In this document: piece after piece, positions 34,574-43,484 of the stretch | How positions within the stretch are numbered: position 1 is the first letter of the stretch | How the letters are laid out: every line of letters starts with the position of its first letter | Source of the DNA: JBMORL01 sp049322335 | Lineage (GTDB): Bacteria; Bacteroidota; Bacteroidia; Flavobacteriales_D; UBA2798 | Assembly (NCBI GenBank): GCA_049322335.1 | Contig: JBMORL010000036.1 | Location: 82,494 to 146,493, forward strand | Direction: 5' to 3' | Length of the DNA stretch: 64,000 nt | Made by a program: the position numbers and the translations under genes | The notes under the pieces: generated by a model | Told to the model about the DNA's origin: nothing | Seen by the model: only the letters and a program-made list of their open reading frames with translations | The model's database searches: none

Positions 34574-35934
34574 AACCGGTGTTAAAACAAATATTATTCC
34601 TGCTTACAGGCGCCATCTTTTTGCTGATACCAGCTTTTGATAACAATTTTCCTTTTGTATATCCTGATACCGGAGCATATATCGCCAGTGGCTTTAATGG
34701 AGATGTTCCTGTTGACAGGCCCATTTCCTATGGATTATTTCTTCGTCACATCAGTTTAAAAACAACTTTATGGCTACCCGTATTTCTACAGTCAATTATT
34801 GTTTTTTATCTTATCTATCTTTGTGTTAAATATTTTGTGAGGTCTGAACATACAAAGGTTATTTCACTTATTGTTACTCTGATTTTAGTTTCATGCACAG
34901 GCTTAGGATATCATACAGGACAATTAATGCCTGATATTTTTACCGGAATACTGGCAGTCACCTTAATACTTTTGGTATTTTCAAAACATTTGTCATTCAC
35001 TGAAAAAATATTACTTTTTTTGATTTTACTTGTAAGTTCGCTCATGCATGTTTCCAATATTCTTTTCATGTTAATATTATCTTTTATACTTATCGTTTAT
35101 TTTTGCGTAAGATATAAATTTTCAAAAAATATTTTAACAGAAATATTAAAGTACCGGTTGATTTTTTTAACTACAATAACCGCTCTCTTGCTTTTACCCT
35201 CTATCCATTACATTTACGGAAAACAGTTTGTACTGACACGAAATTCCCATGTTTTTCTTACGGCCAAATTTTGCGAAAGCGGATTATTAGAAAAATATCT
35301 GAAAGATAACTGTAAGGAAAAAGCATATAAATTATGTGAATTTAAAGATAATCTGCCTAAAAGCGCAATGGAATTTATTTGGTCGCCTGAAAGTCCTTTT
35401 TATAAAACAGGTGTGTGGGAAAAATCAGAAACGGAATATAAAGAAATAAACTCGGGTATTATTTTTACTCCAAAATATTGGAAGTGGTTATTTACAGACG
35501 CTGTGAAATCTACGCTTTCTCAATATTTTACATTTACAGCCGGAGGCGGGCTTATTCCATTACCAGAAGGTTCTCCTACATATTTTGAAATTAACTCAAA
35601 AATGCATCATGAGTTGAATCAATATGTAATAAGTAAACAATCTAAAAATTATTTGGACACAAGTAATATCAACAGACGTCAGTATATGTTGTTTATTTTA
35701 TCCTTGCTGGTGTTTTCTATAATACTATTTATTGAATCCTCTCCTATTAATACTATAGTCGGTAAAAAAATGGTGGTTTTTGTTCTTCTAATGCCGTTAA
35801 TCAATGCTTTTATTTGTGGTTTTTTTGCCAATGTATATGAACGTTTACAAGCAAGGGTAGTGTGGATATTACCATTGTTTTTACTCATTATCCTAACCAA
35901 TTATTTTCTTCTTAAATATAAAACAAAAGCATGA
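34570..35934 (+). CDS. Polytopic membrane protein, possibly a GT-C type glycosyltransferase
   Basis: A 454-residue protein with roughly ten hydrophobic segments. The first predicted extracytoplasmic loop contains FVYPDTGAYIASGF and VPVDRPISYGLFLR; acidic residues in loop one are where GT-C enzymes place their catalytic pair, so that fold is possible, but no named family is recognised. A soluble stretch (about 220-320) sits between membrane blocks. The gene is visibly AT-richer than scoB before it and the oxidoreductase after it. Its ATG overlaps the scoB stop. The function is not established. Confidence 0.7.
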   Translation: MKPVLKQILFLLTGAIFLLIPAFDNNFPFVYPDTGAYIASGFNGDVPVDRPISYGLFLRHISLKTTLWLPVFLQSIIVFYLIYLCVKYFVRSEHTKVISLIVTLILVSCTGLGYHTGQLMPDIFTGILAVTLILLVFSKHLSFTEKILLFLILLVSSLMHVSNILFMLILSFILIVYFCVRYKFSKNILTEILKYRLIFLTTITALLLLPSIHYIYGKQFVLTRNSHVFLTAKFCESGLLEKYLKDNCKEKAYKLCEFKDNLPKSAMEFIWSPESPFYKTGVWEKSETEYKEINSGIIFTPKYWKWLFTDAVKSTLSQYFTFTAGGGLIPLPEGSPTYFEINSKMHHELNQYVISKQSKNYLDTSNINRRQYMLFILSLLVFSIILFIESSPINTIVGKKMVVFVLLMPLINAFICGFFANVYERLQARVVWILPLFLLIILTNYFLLKYKTKA

Positions 35935-36024
35935 TGGTTCTCTTTTGTTATATAAAAAGCTTGCTTTCATTTAAATATTCTTCGCAATATTGCAGTTTAT
36001 ACAAGCAGAACGGAAAATAAGCGA

Positions 36025-37446
36025 ATGAAAAAAATTGCAGTCATAGGGGCCGGGCCCGCAGGAATTACAGCCGCTTACGAATTGGCTAAAGCCGGTTATG
36101 AAGTGGAGGTATTTGAAGCCAGCGACCGCGTGGGAGGAATGGCCAAAACCATAGACCTGTGGGATCAGAAAATTGACCTGGGGCCTCACCGCTTTTTCAG
36201 TAACGATACCCGCGTGAATAAAACCTGGCTCGAAGTGGTGGGAAAAGATTACCGGATGGTAGACCGCCTTACAAGAATTTATTACCGGAAAAAATATTTT
36301 TTCTATCCCATAAAGCCATTTGATGCGCTTTTTAAACTTGGGGTAGGAAATGCTATTTTATGTGTGCTTAGCTATATGAAACAACGGATCGCTCCCACCA
36401 AACAGGACGGTTCTTTTGAAACATGGGTTACGGGCCGGTTCGGATATAAATTGTATTCCATTTTTTTTAAAACCTATACCGAAAAATTATGGGGAATTCC
36501 CTGTACCGAACTGGATGCCGATTTTGCTGCACAGCGGATAAAAAAATTATCGCTGTGGGAAGCCATCAAAAATGCAGTGAAAGGCGGAAAAGGAAATAAA
36601 CATAAAACTCTTGTAGACCAGTTTGCTTACCCGCTTGGCGGAACCGGAATGGTGTATGAACGAATGCAGAAATTTGTAAACGAACACAACGGAAAAGTAT
36701 ACGTAAACACACCGGTAAAAAGAGTGATTGCCGAAAACGGAAAAGTAACTGCACTTGAATTGGACAACGGTGAAATAAAAAATTACGACCATATTATTTC
36801 TTCTATGCCCATTTCGCTTTTGGTAACCCGTTTACCACAGGTGCCGCAGGAGATTATTGAAAAAGCACGCTCACTGAAATTCAGAAATACTATTCTTGTG
36901 TATCTTGAGGTAGAAGCCAAAGATCTTTTTCCCGACAACTGGTTGTATGTACATTCCTCTGATCTTTTAATGGGGCGCATCACCAATTTCAGAAACTGGG
37001 TTCCCGAAGTGAATTGCGGAAAAGATTCCACTATTGTAGTGCTCGAATACTGGTGTTATGACGAAGACAGTATCTGGAGCGAAAAGGATGAAAAATTGAT
37101 TGAGACTGGAAAAGATGAATTGCTGAAAACGGGACTTACCGGAAAAATTCCTGCCACACGCGGATATGTTCATCGTATCCCGAAGTGTTATCCTGTTTAT
37201 TCACGTGGATATAAAGATGTGCTGAAACCCGTTGAAGGTTATTTGTCAGGAATAAAAAACCTGAGCGTAATCGGAAGATATGGCGCGTTTAAATACAATA
37301 ACCAGGACCATAGCATACTGATGGGATTACTGGCTGCGGAAAACATTGCCAAAGGAACAAAACATGATTTGTGGGAAATCAATACCGATTACGAAGATTA
37401 CCAGGAAAAATCAACTATAACTGCAACAGGCCTTGCTGAAGGATAA
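36025..37446 (+). CDS. NAD(P)/FAD-dependent oxidoreductase (amine-oxidase-like)
   Basis: The protein has 473 residues. The Rossmann dinucleotide motif VIGAGPAGITAAYELAKAGYEVEVFEASDRVGGMAKT opens it, and the C-terminal FAD strand reads NLSVIGRYGAFKYNNQDHSILMGLLAAENIAKG. The middle (LGPHRFFSND, then LWGIPCTELDADFAAQRIKKLSLWEA) resembles the Bacteroidota subgroup often labelled protoporphyrinogen-oxidase- or UDP-galactopyranose-mutase-like. Between two membrane proteins that may be glycosyltransferases, a sugar or lipid substrate seems more likely than haem, but this is inference. Confidence 0.85.
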   Translation: MKKIAVIGAGPAGITAAYELAKAGYEVEVFEASDRVGGMAKTIDLWDQKIDLGPHRFFSNDTRVNKTWLEVVGKDYRMVDRLTRIYYRKKYFFYPIKPFDALFKLGVGNAILCVLSYMKQRIAPTKQDGSFETWVTGRFGYKLYSIFFKTYTEKLWGIPCTELDADFAAQRIKKLSLWEAIKNAVKGGKGNKHKTLVDQFAYPLGGTGMVYERMQKFVNEHNGKVYVNTPVKRVIAENGKVTALELDNGEIKNYDHIISSMPISLLVTRLPQVPQEIIEKARSLKFRNTILVYLEVEAKDLFPDNWLYVHSSDLLMGRITNFRNWVPEVNCGKDSTIVVLEYWCYDEDSIWSEKDEKLIETGKDELLKTGLTGKIPATRGYVHRIPKCYPVYSRGYKDVLKPVEGYLSGIKNLSVIGRYGAFKYNNQDHSILMGLLAAENIAKGTKHDLWEINTDYEDYQEKSTITATGLAEG

Positions 37447-39178
37447 ACTAATAAAATATTTAAGACTCGTTTATATTGAAGTATTCCTCATTCTTTGTGG
37501 TAGCATTTTTTACATTAAAACAATACCTCACGAGCTTCCTGTAATTAAATCTGACGGCAAAGGTTATTATGATTATTTACCAGCATTTTTTATTTATAAT
37601 GATCTTTCTTTTTCTTTTCGTGGAAAAGATTTTGATAAATACCCTGCTGATACCTCACAGAACATCCCAACTAAAAATGGCAGGATTGTAAATAAGTTTA
37701 CCTGTGGAACTGCATTATTAAATACTCCTTTTTTTCTAATAGGACATTTTTGGGCCTGGAACTCAGACAAACATCCTGTCGATGGATATAGCAAACCCTA
37801 CCAGCAATCTATTTACATAGGAGCCTTGTTTTACTGTTGCATGGGCCTCGTTTTTCTCAAATTACTTTTGATAGCCTATTTCCGAAATATATTCTGGATC
37901 AGAGTAATCCAATTCTTGGTTCTTTATTCAACCCATTTATTTATTTTCACATATCATGAATCATCCTTCAGCCATGTGTATAGTTTTTCTTTAATTACTA
38001 TTTTTTTATTTGTGACAAAATCTATTTCGGATCAAAAAGAAAATGTGGAAAGAAACCTTTTTTTCTCTTTTGGAATATTACTAGGTCTTATCATTCTTGT
38101 TCGCCCTTTTAATATTTTAATTTTACTTTTTCTTCCTTTTTTATTTGGCGGAATTTCCCCTCTATACCAAATACTTAAACAGCTTTTTCATAAAAGAAAA
38201 ACTGATCTTTTTTTTACCGGCTTATTTTTTCTTCTAATATGTTCCATACAACCAATGATTTGGCTTATTCAGGCAGGAGTATTTTTACCATGGACTCATA
38301 GTGAAGAGGGATTTAACTTCTTTGAACCAGCTATGTTTCAAACCCTATTCTCATTTAAAAAGGGTTTATTGATTTATACCCCTGTTTTGATACTTGCTTT
38401 TATCTTGTTTATTCAACTGATATTGAAAAATAAATGGAGTGTTTTTTTCCAACTATTTGGAGCTGTATTTATTTTACATTATTTCATTTCCTCATGGAGT
38501 TGTTGGTGGTACGCCATGAGTTTTGGTTTGAGGCCATATGTTGATTATCTGTCTGTTTTTGCATTAATCATTTATTTAGGCACGATTCATCTAAAACCTT
38601 ATTTGAAAATAATTACATCTGGGCTCGTCTTTTTATCCGCGTATTTAAATTTAATACAGACCTATCAATACACTACTTATATTCTTCACTGGGAAAGCAT
38701 GACATACGAAAGTTATATGAAAGTTTTCTTAAAAACGGATGATCAGTATAAAGGCTTCCTGTGGTTTGACAGAAAATTTAACAATCCAGACAGGGAATAT
38801 CTTCTAAATATTTATAAAATAAACGAAAAAGGTTTATTGTTAAAAGAGGGTGAATGGATCACCGGATATAACCGTGACTTTGATCTAACAAAAGATCAAT
38901 TTGCCAGAGGATTTAATTTTGTTTTTGAAATCGATGCTAATGTAAATGATAAAACTATATTTTTCATGCGGATAACGGATTTAGAAAAAAATCAAGAGCT
39001 AATTTATCATGAGCGATTCCTTTTTCATCTTATGGAAGATTATGGTATGAAAAAAGAAATAAATTATTTTATTTTACTCTCTCATCCTCCACAATCAAAA
39101 ATAAATTTGGTTTTTGGATTTAGAAAAATAGAAAATCCATTACATTTTCGTCCAATTCAGATTGAATTTTATCGCTGA
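37433..39178 (+). CDS. Large polytopic membrane protein, possibly a GT-C type glycosyltransferase
   Basis: A 581-residue protein with about ten or more hydrophobic segments and a soluble C-terminal domain of about 150 residues. The first extracytoplasmic loop carries VIKSDGKGYYDYLPAFFIYND, an acidic motif I associate with uncharacterised Bacteroidota membrane proteins of possible GT-C fold. The start is a TTG at 37433 inside the oxidoreductase 3' end (14-base overlap), since no ATG occurs before the first helix. AT-rich like the gene at 34570. Nothing proves its activity. Confidence 0.7.
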   Translation: MLKDKLIKYLRLVYIEVFLILCGSIFYIKTIPHELPVIKSDGKGYYDYLPAFFIYNDLSFSFRGKDFDKYPADTSQNIPTKNGRIVNKFTCGTALLNTPFFLIGHFWAWNSDKHPVDGYSKPYQQSIYIGALFYCCMGLVFLKLLLIAYFRNIFWIRVIQFLVLYSTHLFIFTYHESSFSHVYSFSLITIFLFVTKSISDQKENVERNLFFSFGILLGLIILVRPFNILILLFLPFLFGGISPLYQILKQLFHKRKTDLFFTGLFFLLICSIQPMIWLIQAGVFLPWTHSEEGFNFFEPAMFQTLFSFKKGLLIYTPVLILAFILFIQLILKNKWSVFFQLFGAVFILHYFISSWSCWWYAMSFGLRPYVDYLSVFALIIYLGTIHLKPYLKIITSGLVFLSAYLNLIQTYQYTTYILHWESMTYESYMKVFLKTDDQYKGFLWFDRKFNNPDREYLLNIYKINEKGLLLKEGEWITGYNRDFDLTKDQFARGFNFVFEIDANVNDKTIFFMRITDLEKNQELIYHERFLFHLMEDYGMKKEINYFILLSHPPQSKINLVFGFRKIENPLHFRPIQIEFYR

Positions 39179-39223
39179 AAGAATACGACAATTTGATAAT
39201 TATTTTTCATTTTATTTATTTAT

Positions 39224-41032
39224 TCAGGACGCAAATACCCTTGTGGCTTTCCGCTCCATGTTTTTCCGGATATCATCGATGTTTCCCTTGGGAATGGCGT
39301 TGATGAGTGTTTTGGTGTATTCGGTTTGGGGATTGGCATAAATATTTTCCGCCAGGTCGAGGTCTTCAATTTTTCCTTTATTCATCACCATCATCCGGTC
39401 GCTCATGAATTTTACCACTGATAAATCGTGAGAAATAAAAATATAGGTAAACCCGAAATCGGCTTTCAGTTCATTTAACAGGTTCAACACCTGTGCCTGC
39501 ACTGATACATCCAGTGCTGATACCGATTCATCGCAGATAATAAATTTGGGCTGAAGGGCAAGACAACGGGCTATACATATGCGCTGACGCTGGCCTCCTG
39601 AAAACTCATGCGGGTAACGTGAAAAATGTGCCGCTTTCATATTCACACGCTCCAGAATCTCCACTACTTTATTTTTTCTCGCGTTCTCGCTGTCTAGTAT
39701 TTTATGCACACGCATTGGCTCCATAATAGCTTCACCGATGGTCATTCGCGGATTGAGAGAAGAATAGGGATCCTGGAAAATGATCTGCATATCTTTTCTC
39801 AACGGTCGCATCTCGCTTTGAGAAATGCGCGTAATATCTTTTCCCTCGAAAATTATTTTTCCGCTGTGAGGTTCTGTAAGCCGAAGAATGGTTCTTCCCA
39901 ACGTGGTTTTTCCACAACCTGACTCGCCTACCAGTCCAAGTGTTTCTCCCGGGTAAACATCAAACGTAACATCATCCACCGCTTTTACATATTCTTTTGT
40001 TTTGCCAAAAAAACTTTTCACCAGCGGGAAATACGTTTTAAGATTTTGCACATGTAGAATCGGTGTGCGTTTATATATCATTTCATGTTTCCGTTTTCTC
40101 TCTGCAGGGTCTTCCTGCAAAATGCGGATCATGTGCTCAACGGTATTGGACGATTCAGAAACATTTTCGTTTTCATCGGTGTTCATAAAATCGCTGATCA
40201 CCGGCAGTTTTTTCATTCTTACCCCGAGTTTCGGACGGCAGGCCAGCAATCCTTTTGTGTAGGGATGTTGCGGGTTGGAAAAAATATCGATCACTCTTCC
40301 CTGCTCCACAATTTTTCCTTTATACATCACCAGCACACGATCGGCCAGCTCTGCTATAACCCCCAGGTCGTGAGTAATGAACATAATCGACATCCGGTGT
40401 TTCGACTGGAGATCAAACATCAGGTCGAGAATGGTTTTCTGAACCGTAACATCCAGTGCAGTTGTAGGCTCGTCAGCAATCAGGATTCCCGGGTTGCACG
40501 ACATCGCCATGGCAATCATCACGCGTTGTTTTTGTCCGCCAGAAACCTGGTGAGGATAACTGTAAAATATTTTTTCGGGGCGCGGAAGTTTTACTTCGTT
40601 GAATAATTCTATGGTTCTTGCTTTTGCCTGCCTGGAACTGAGCTTCAGGTGAAGTTTCAATGCCTCGGTTACCTGTTCGCCACATGTTAACACCGGGTTG
40701 AGCGAAGTCATCGGTTCCTGAAAAATCATCCCGATATCATTTCCCCTGTGCGACCGCATTTCGCGTTCAGAAACTTTAGTAAGGTCGATGGAACCTTTTT
40801 CCCCGTGGTAAATAATATCTCCCGAAGCGATTCGCCCCGGGGGAGAAGGGATAAGGCGCATAACAGATAATGCCGTCACCGATTTTCCCGAGCCCGATTC
40901 TCCTACAATACCCAATGTTTCCCCGCGGTTTAGTACAAATGAAATATCGTTTACCGCGCGGTTTACTTCTCCTTCACTGGTAAATTCTGTTACCAGGTTT
41001 CTTACTTCCAGAATAGGTCCGTTCTTAATCAT
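39224..41032 (-). CDS. Dual ATP-binding protein of an oligopeptide/dipeptide ABC transporter (DppD-DppF fusion)
   Basis: The protein has 602 residues and contains two complete nucleotide-binding domains. The first (about 1-270) has GESGSGKS, VSGGQKQRV and LIADEPT. The second (about 320-590) has GESGCGKTT, FSGGQRQRI and IICDES. Each ends with the oligopeptide-transporter tail type (NPQHPYTKGLL and NPQTEYTKTLI). It powers a peptide-class importer and is normally beside the permeases; here no permease adjoins it, and the nearest OppC-like subunit is at 65-1339. It is transcribed alone, divergent from the SAM riboswitch. Confidence 0.94.
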   Translation of the reverse strand: MIKNGPILEVRNLVTEFTSEGEVNRAVNDISFVLNRGETLGIVGESGSGKSVTALSVMRLIPSPPGRIASGDIIYHGEKGSIDLTKVSEREMRSHRGNDIGMIFQEPMTSLNPVLTCGEQVTEALKLHLKLSSRQAKARTIELFNEVKLPRPEKIFYSYPHQVSGGQKQRVMIAMAMSCNPGILIADEPTTALDVTVQKTILDLMFDLQSKHRMSIMFITHDLGVIAELADRVLVMYKGKIVEQGRVIDIFSNPQHPYTKGLLACRPKLGVRMKKLPVISDFMNTDENENVSESSNTVEHMIRILQEDPAERKRKHEMIYKRTPILHVQNLKTYFPLVKSFFGKTKEYVKAVDDVTFDVYPGETLGLVGESGCGKTTLGRTILRLTEPHSGKIIFEGKDITRISQSEMRPLRKDMQIIFQDPYSSLNPRMTIGEAIMEPMRVHKILDSENARKNKVVEILERVNMKAAHFSRYPHEFSGGQRQRICIARCLALQPKFIICDESVSALDVSVQAQVLNLLNELKADFGFTYIFISHDLSVVKFMSDRMMVMNKGKIEDLDLAENIYANPQTEYTKTLINAIPKGNIDDIRKNMERKATRVFAS

Positions 41033-41156
41033 GATCCTTTTTCAAAGGGCAATAAAAGTACACAAAAACAGGCAATTCAAACAGGATTCCCATAATAAGC
41101 CGGCTATTGGGTAGGGCAAATTCGACAGATTGTAGGAAAAATACCGATGAAAGGGC

Positions 41157-41164
41157 TATATTTG
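41157..41164 (+). promoter_or_regulatory. -7 element (TATATTTG) for the riboswitch-homoserine dehydrogenase unit
   Basis: TATATTTG matches TAnnTTTG, with a TTG 24 bases further upstream (41130-41132). It lies 50 bases before the aptamer. Confidence 0.6.
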
Positions 41165-41213
41165 TAACGCTTTATCCCAATCCCCGTACCCGCCCAAAGC
41201 GGTTAAAGGCATG

Positions 41214-41387
41214 GTTTATAAAGAAGAGGCGAGAGACAGGCTCACCGACCCTCTGGCAACCCTGGAGCAGTTTTAGGTTTTAAGTTCTATGTTTTATGTT
41301 TGGTAGCCAATATAAAACGTAAAACATAAAATAATTAACCTGCAAAAGAAGGTGCCCATCCTGGTCCGCCAAAAGCGGAATATAAAC
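41214..41387 (+). promoter_or_regulatory. SAM-I (S-box) riboswitch aptamer
   Basis: The P1 helix is a perfect 7-bp pair, GTTTATA (41214-41220) with TATAAAC (41381-41387). Inside are the S-box landmarks GAGAGACAGGCTC, CGACCCTCTGGCAACC and AAGGTGCC in the right order. The variable arm between them (about 41275-41335) is expanded by an AT-rich inverted repeat. In known S-box leaders, SAM binding lowers expression of methionine-pathway genes; the downstream gene is homoserine dehydrogenase, which fits. Confidence 0.9.
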
Positions 41388-41404
41388 GAAGCTGAATTTC
41401 GCAT

Positions 41405-41448
41405 ACGGGGAATCCTGAAATTGATTCCACTTTTTTACGGCTCCCCGT
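41405..41448 (+). terminator. Expression platform: terminator and competing hairpin of the SAM riboswitch
   Basis: A 6-bp stem (41409-41414 with 41423-41428) is followed by TTTTTT at 41431-41436. An alternative 7-bp stem, ACGGGGA (41405-41411) with TCCCCGT (41442-41448), uses three of the same bases and swallows the T tract. Which form SAM favours cannot be decided by eye. Confidence 0.6.
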
Positions 41449-41470
41449 TGCGCTTTAAATTTTTTGAAAG

Positions 41471-42706
41471 ATGACAAAAGAGAAAGTAAAAATCGGTTTG
41501 TTTGGTTTTGGCTGTGTAGGCCAGGGACTGTATGATGTATTGAACAACAGTCGTGGTTTTCGTTCGGAAATCAAAAAAATTGTAGTGAAAAATCCGGGAA
41601 AAAAAAGAAAACTCCCGATACATTATTTCGCTTATGATAAAAACGAGATCCTCAACGATCCCGAAATCAACCTTGTGGTAGAACTGATTGATAATGCTGA
41701 TGATGCTTTTGAGATTGTGAAATTGGCACTAAGCAATGGCAAGAATGTGGTAACCGCCAATAAAAAAATGATTGCCGAACACTTTGAAGAACTGGTGAGC
41801 CTGCAGGTGAAATACGGCACTTCTGTTCTTTATGAAGCTTCTTCCTGCGGAAGTATTCCTATTCTGCGTACACTGGAAGAATATTACGACAACGAATTAT
41901 TAAAAGCAGTAAGCGGTATTTTCAACGGATCATCCAATTATATTCTCACCAAAATGCAGAATGAGAATATCGATTATCAAACGGCATTACAGCAGGCCAA
42001 AGACCTGGGATTTGCCGAAAGCAATCCGAAACTGGATGTGGAAGGATATGATGCCAAATACAAACTGATGATTGTGGCCGGCCACAGTCATGGCGTATTT
42101 ACCCGCCCCGAGGAAGTGTTGAACCTCGGCATCCAGAACCTTACACTGAAAGATATTGAATACGCAAAGAAAAATAATCTCAAAATACGCCTTATCGCCA
42201 ATACCTACAAACTGGATGAATCGAGAATTACGCTGTATGTTACTCCGCAGTTTGTAACCAAAGACGATCCTTTGTATAATGTGAACTACGAATATAACGC
42301 AGTGACCGTTGAAGCAGCATTTTCAGACAAACAGTTGTTTATCGGAAAAGGTGCGGGAGGTTATCCCACCGGGTCGGCTGTGCTCTCAGATATTTCGGCT
42401 AACTCTTATTCTTACCGTTACGAATACAAAAAATTCCACCAGGCCGATAAATACCATTATTCTACCGATGTACTGATAGAAATTTATGCGCGGGGCGAAA
42501 ACAGTGAAACATTGAAGGAAATCGATTTTGAAACCATTACCGAACAGGGAGAGGGATTTACGAGGGGATTAGTTTCCCTTGGGGAACTGCTCCGGAAAAA
42601 AATACATATCAACACTTCCGGTATTTTTGTGGCTGCCACAGGCAAACACATCATTCAGCCGGCACATTATGCAAAGGAAAGCGTAGAGAAAGCCGCTTTA
42701 TCCTGA
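41471..42706 (+). CDS. hom: Homoserine dehydrogenase
   Basis: It reduces aspartate semialdehyde to homoserine, the branch point to methionine and threonine. The protein has 411 residues: NAD(P) fold at the start (GLFGFGCVGQGLYDVL), VTANKKMIAEHF, the catalytic and substrate blocks LYEASSCGSIPILRTLEEY and SGIFNGSSNYILTKM, and AESNPKLDVEGYDAKYKLMI. No clear C-terminal ACT domain is seen. Control by a SAM-I riboswitch suggests it serves methionine synthesis. The ATG is ten bases after the T-rich end of the leader. Confidence 0.95.
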   Translation: MTKEKVKIGLFGFGCVGQGLYDVLNNSRGFRSEIKKIVVKNPGKKRKLPIHYFAYDKNEILNDPEINLVVELIDNADDAFEIVKLALSNGKNVVTANKKMIAEHFEELVSLQVKYGTSVLYEASSCGSIPILRTLEEYYDNELLKAVSGIFNGSSNYILTKMQNENIDYQTALQQAKDLGFAESNPKLDVEGYDAKYKLMIVAGHSHGVFTRPEEVLNLGIQNLTLKDIEYAKKNNLKIRLIANTYKLDESRITLYVTPQFVTKDDPLYNVNYEYNAVTVEAAFSDKQLFIGKGAGGYPTGSAVLSDISANSYSYRYEYKKFHQADKYHYSTDVLIEIYARGENSETLKEIDFETITEQGEGFTRGLVSLGELLRKKIHINTSGIFVAATGKHIIQPAHYAKESVEKAALS

Positions 42707-42714
42707 AAAATAGT

Positions 42715-42722
42715 TAGCTTTG
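42715..42722 (+). promoter_or_regulatory. -7 element (TAGCTTTG) for the GT2-GT9 pair
   Basis: TAGCTTTG fits TAnnTTTG and ends six bases before the ATG at 42729, predicting little or no leader. An in-frame TTG at 42720 is part of the element and is rejected as a start. Confidence 0.6.
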
Positions 42723-42728
42723 TTCACC

Positions 42729-43484
42729 ATGACAAAGCTTTCGGTTGTCATTATTACTTTTAATGAAGAACGCAACATCGGGCGATGCCTGGAGTCGGTA
42801 AAAAACATTGCCGATGATATTGTGGTGGTGGATTCTTTTTCCACCGATGCCACCGAAAAAATATGCCGTGAACATGCTGTAAATTTTATCCAGCGGAAAT
42901 GGGATGGCTATTCGGCTACGAAAAATTTTGCCAATACGCAGGCCAAATACGACTGGGTATTTTCTATTGATGCGGATGAAGCATTTTCTGAAAAACTGAC
43001 AGCCACGGTAAAGGAATGGAAAGAGAAAGAAAAAAATCAACCGGGAAAATGTAACCGTCTCACCAACTATTGCGGAAAATGGGTGAAACATGGCGGATGG
43101 TATCCCGATACCAAAACAAGGTTGTTTAACCGCAATACCACCCGGTGGGAAGGAGAAATTCACGAAGAGCTGAAAATGGAAAAACCAGAAAATATTCTCT
43201 TTATTGATGGCGATTTGCTGCACTACAGTTATTATACAAAAGAAGAACATTACCGGCAGGCGGATAATTTTACAACCATAATGGCACAGGATTTATTTTT
43301 AAAAAACAAAAAAACCAATATCGCCCAAATCCTGTTTAGCCCGGTTGCAAAATTTGTCCGCGATTATTTTTTTAATGCGGGGTTTATGGATGGAAAAACA
43401 GGATTTGTTATTGCGCGCATCTCGGCAAAAGCCACTTATCTTAAATACAAAAAACTGCAGCAACTGCACCGGAATAAAAAGTGA
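42729..43484 (+). CDS. Family 2 glycosyltransferase, LPS-core (WaaE/KdtX-like) type
   Basis: About 251 residues starting MTKLSVVIITFNEERNIGRCLESV. The acidic pair DIVVVDSFSTDAT and the DxD-type FSIDADEAFSEKL are clear, and NYCGKWVKHGGWYPDTKTRLFNRNTTRWEG is the conserved block of the WaaE/KdtX-like group that adds a sugar to LPS inner core. It probably acts at the cytoplasmic membrane face. Its stop overlaps the GTG of the next gene (GTGA), a heptosyltransferase-family protein, so an LPS role is likely. Confidence 0.9.
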   Translation: MTKLSVVIITFNEERNIGRCLESVKNIADDIVVVDSFSTDATEKICREHAVNFIQRKWDGYSATKNFANTQAKYDWVFSIDADEAFSEKLTATVKEWKEKEKNQPGKCNRLTNYCGKWVKHGGWYPDTKTRLFNRNTTRWEGEIHEELKMEKPENILFIDGDLLHYSYYTKEEHYRQADNFTTIMAQDLFLKNKKTNIAQILFSPVAKFVRDYFFNAGFMDGKTGFVIARISAKATYLKYKKLQQLHRNKK

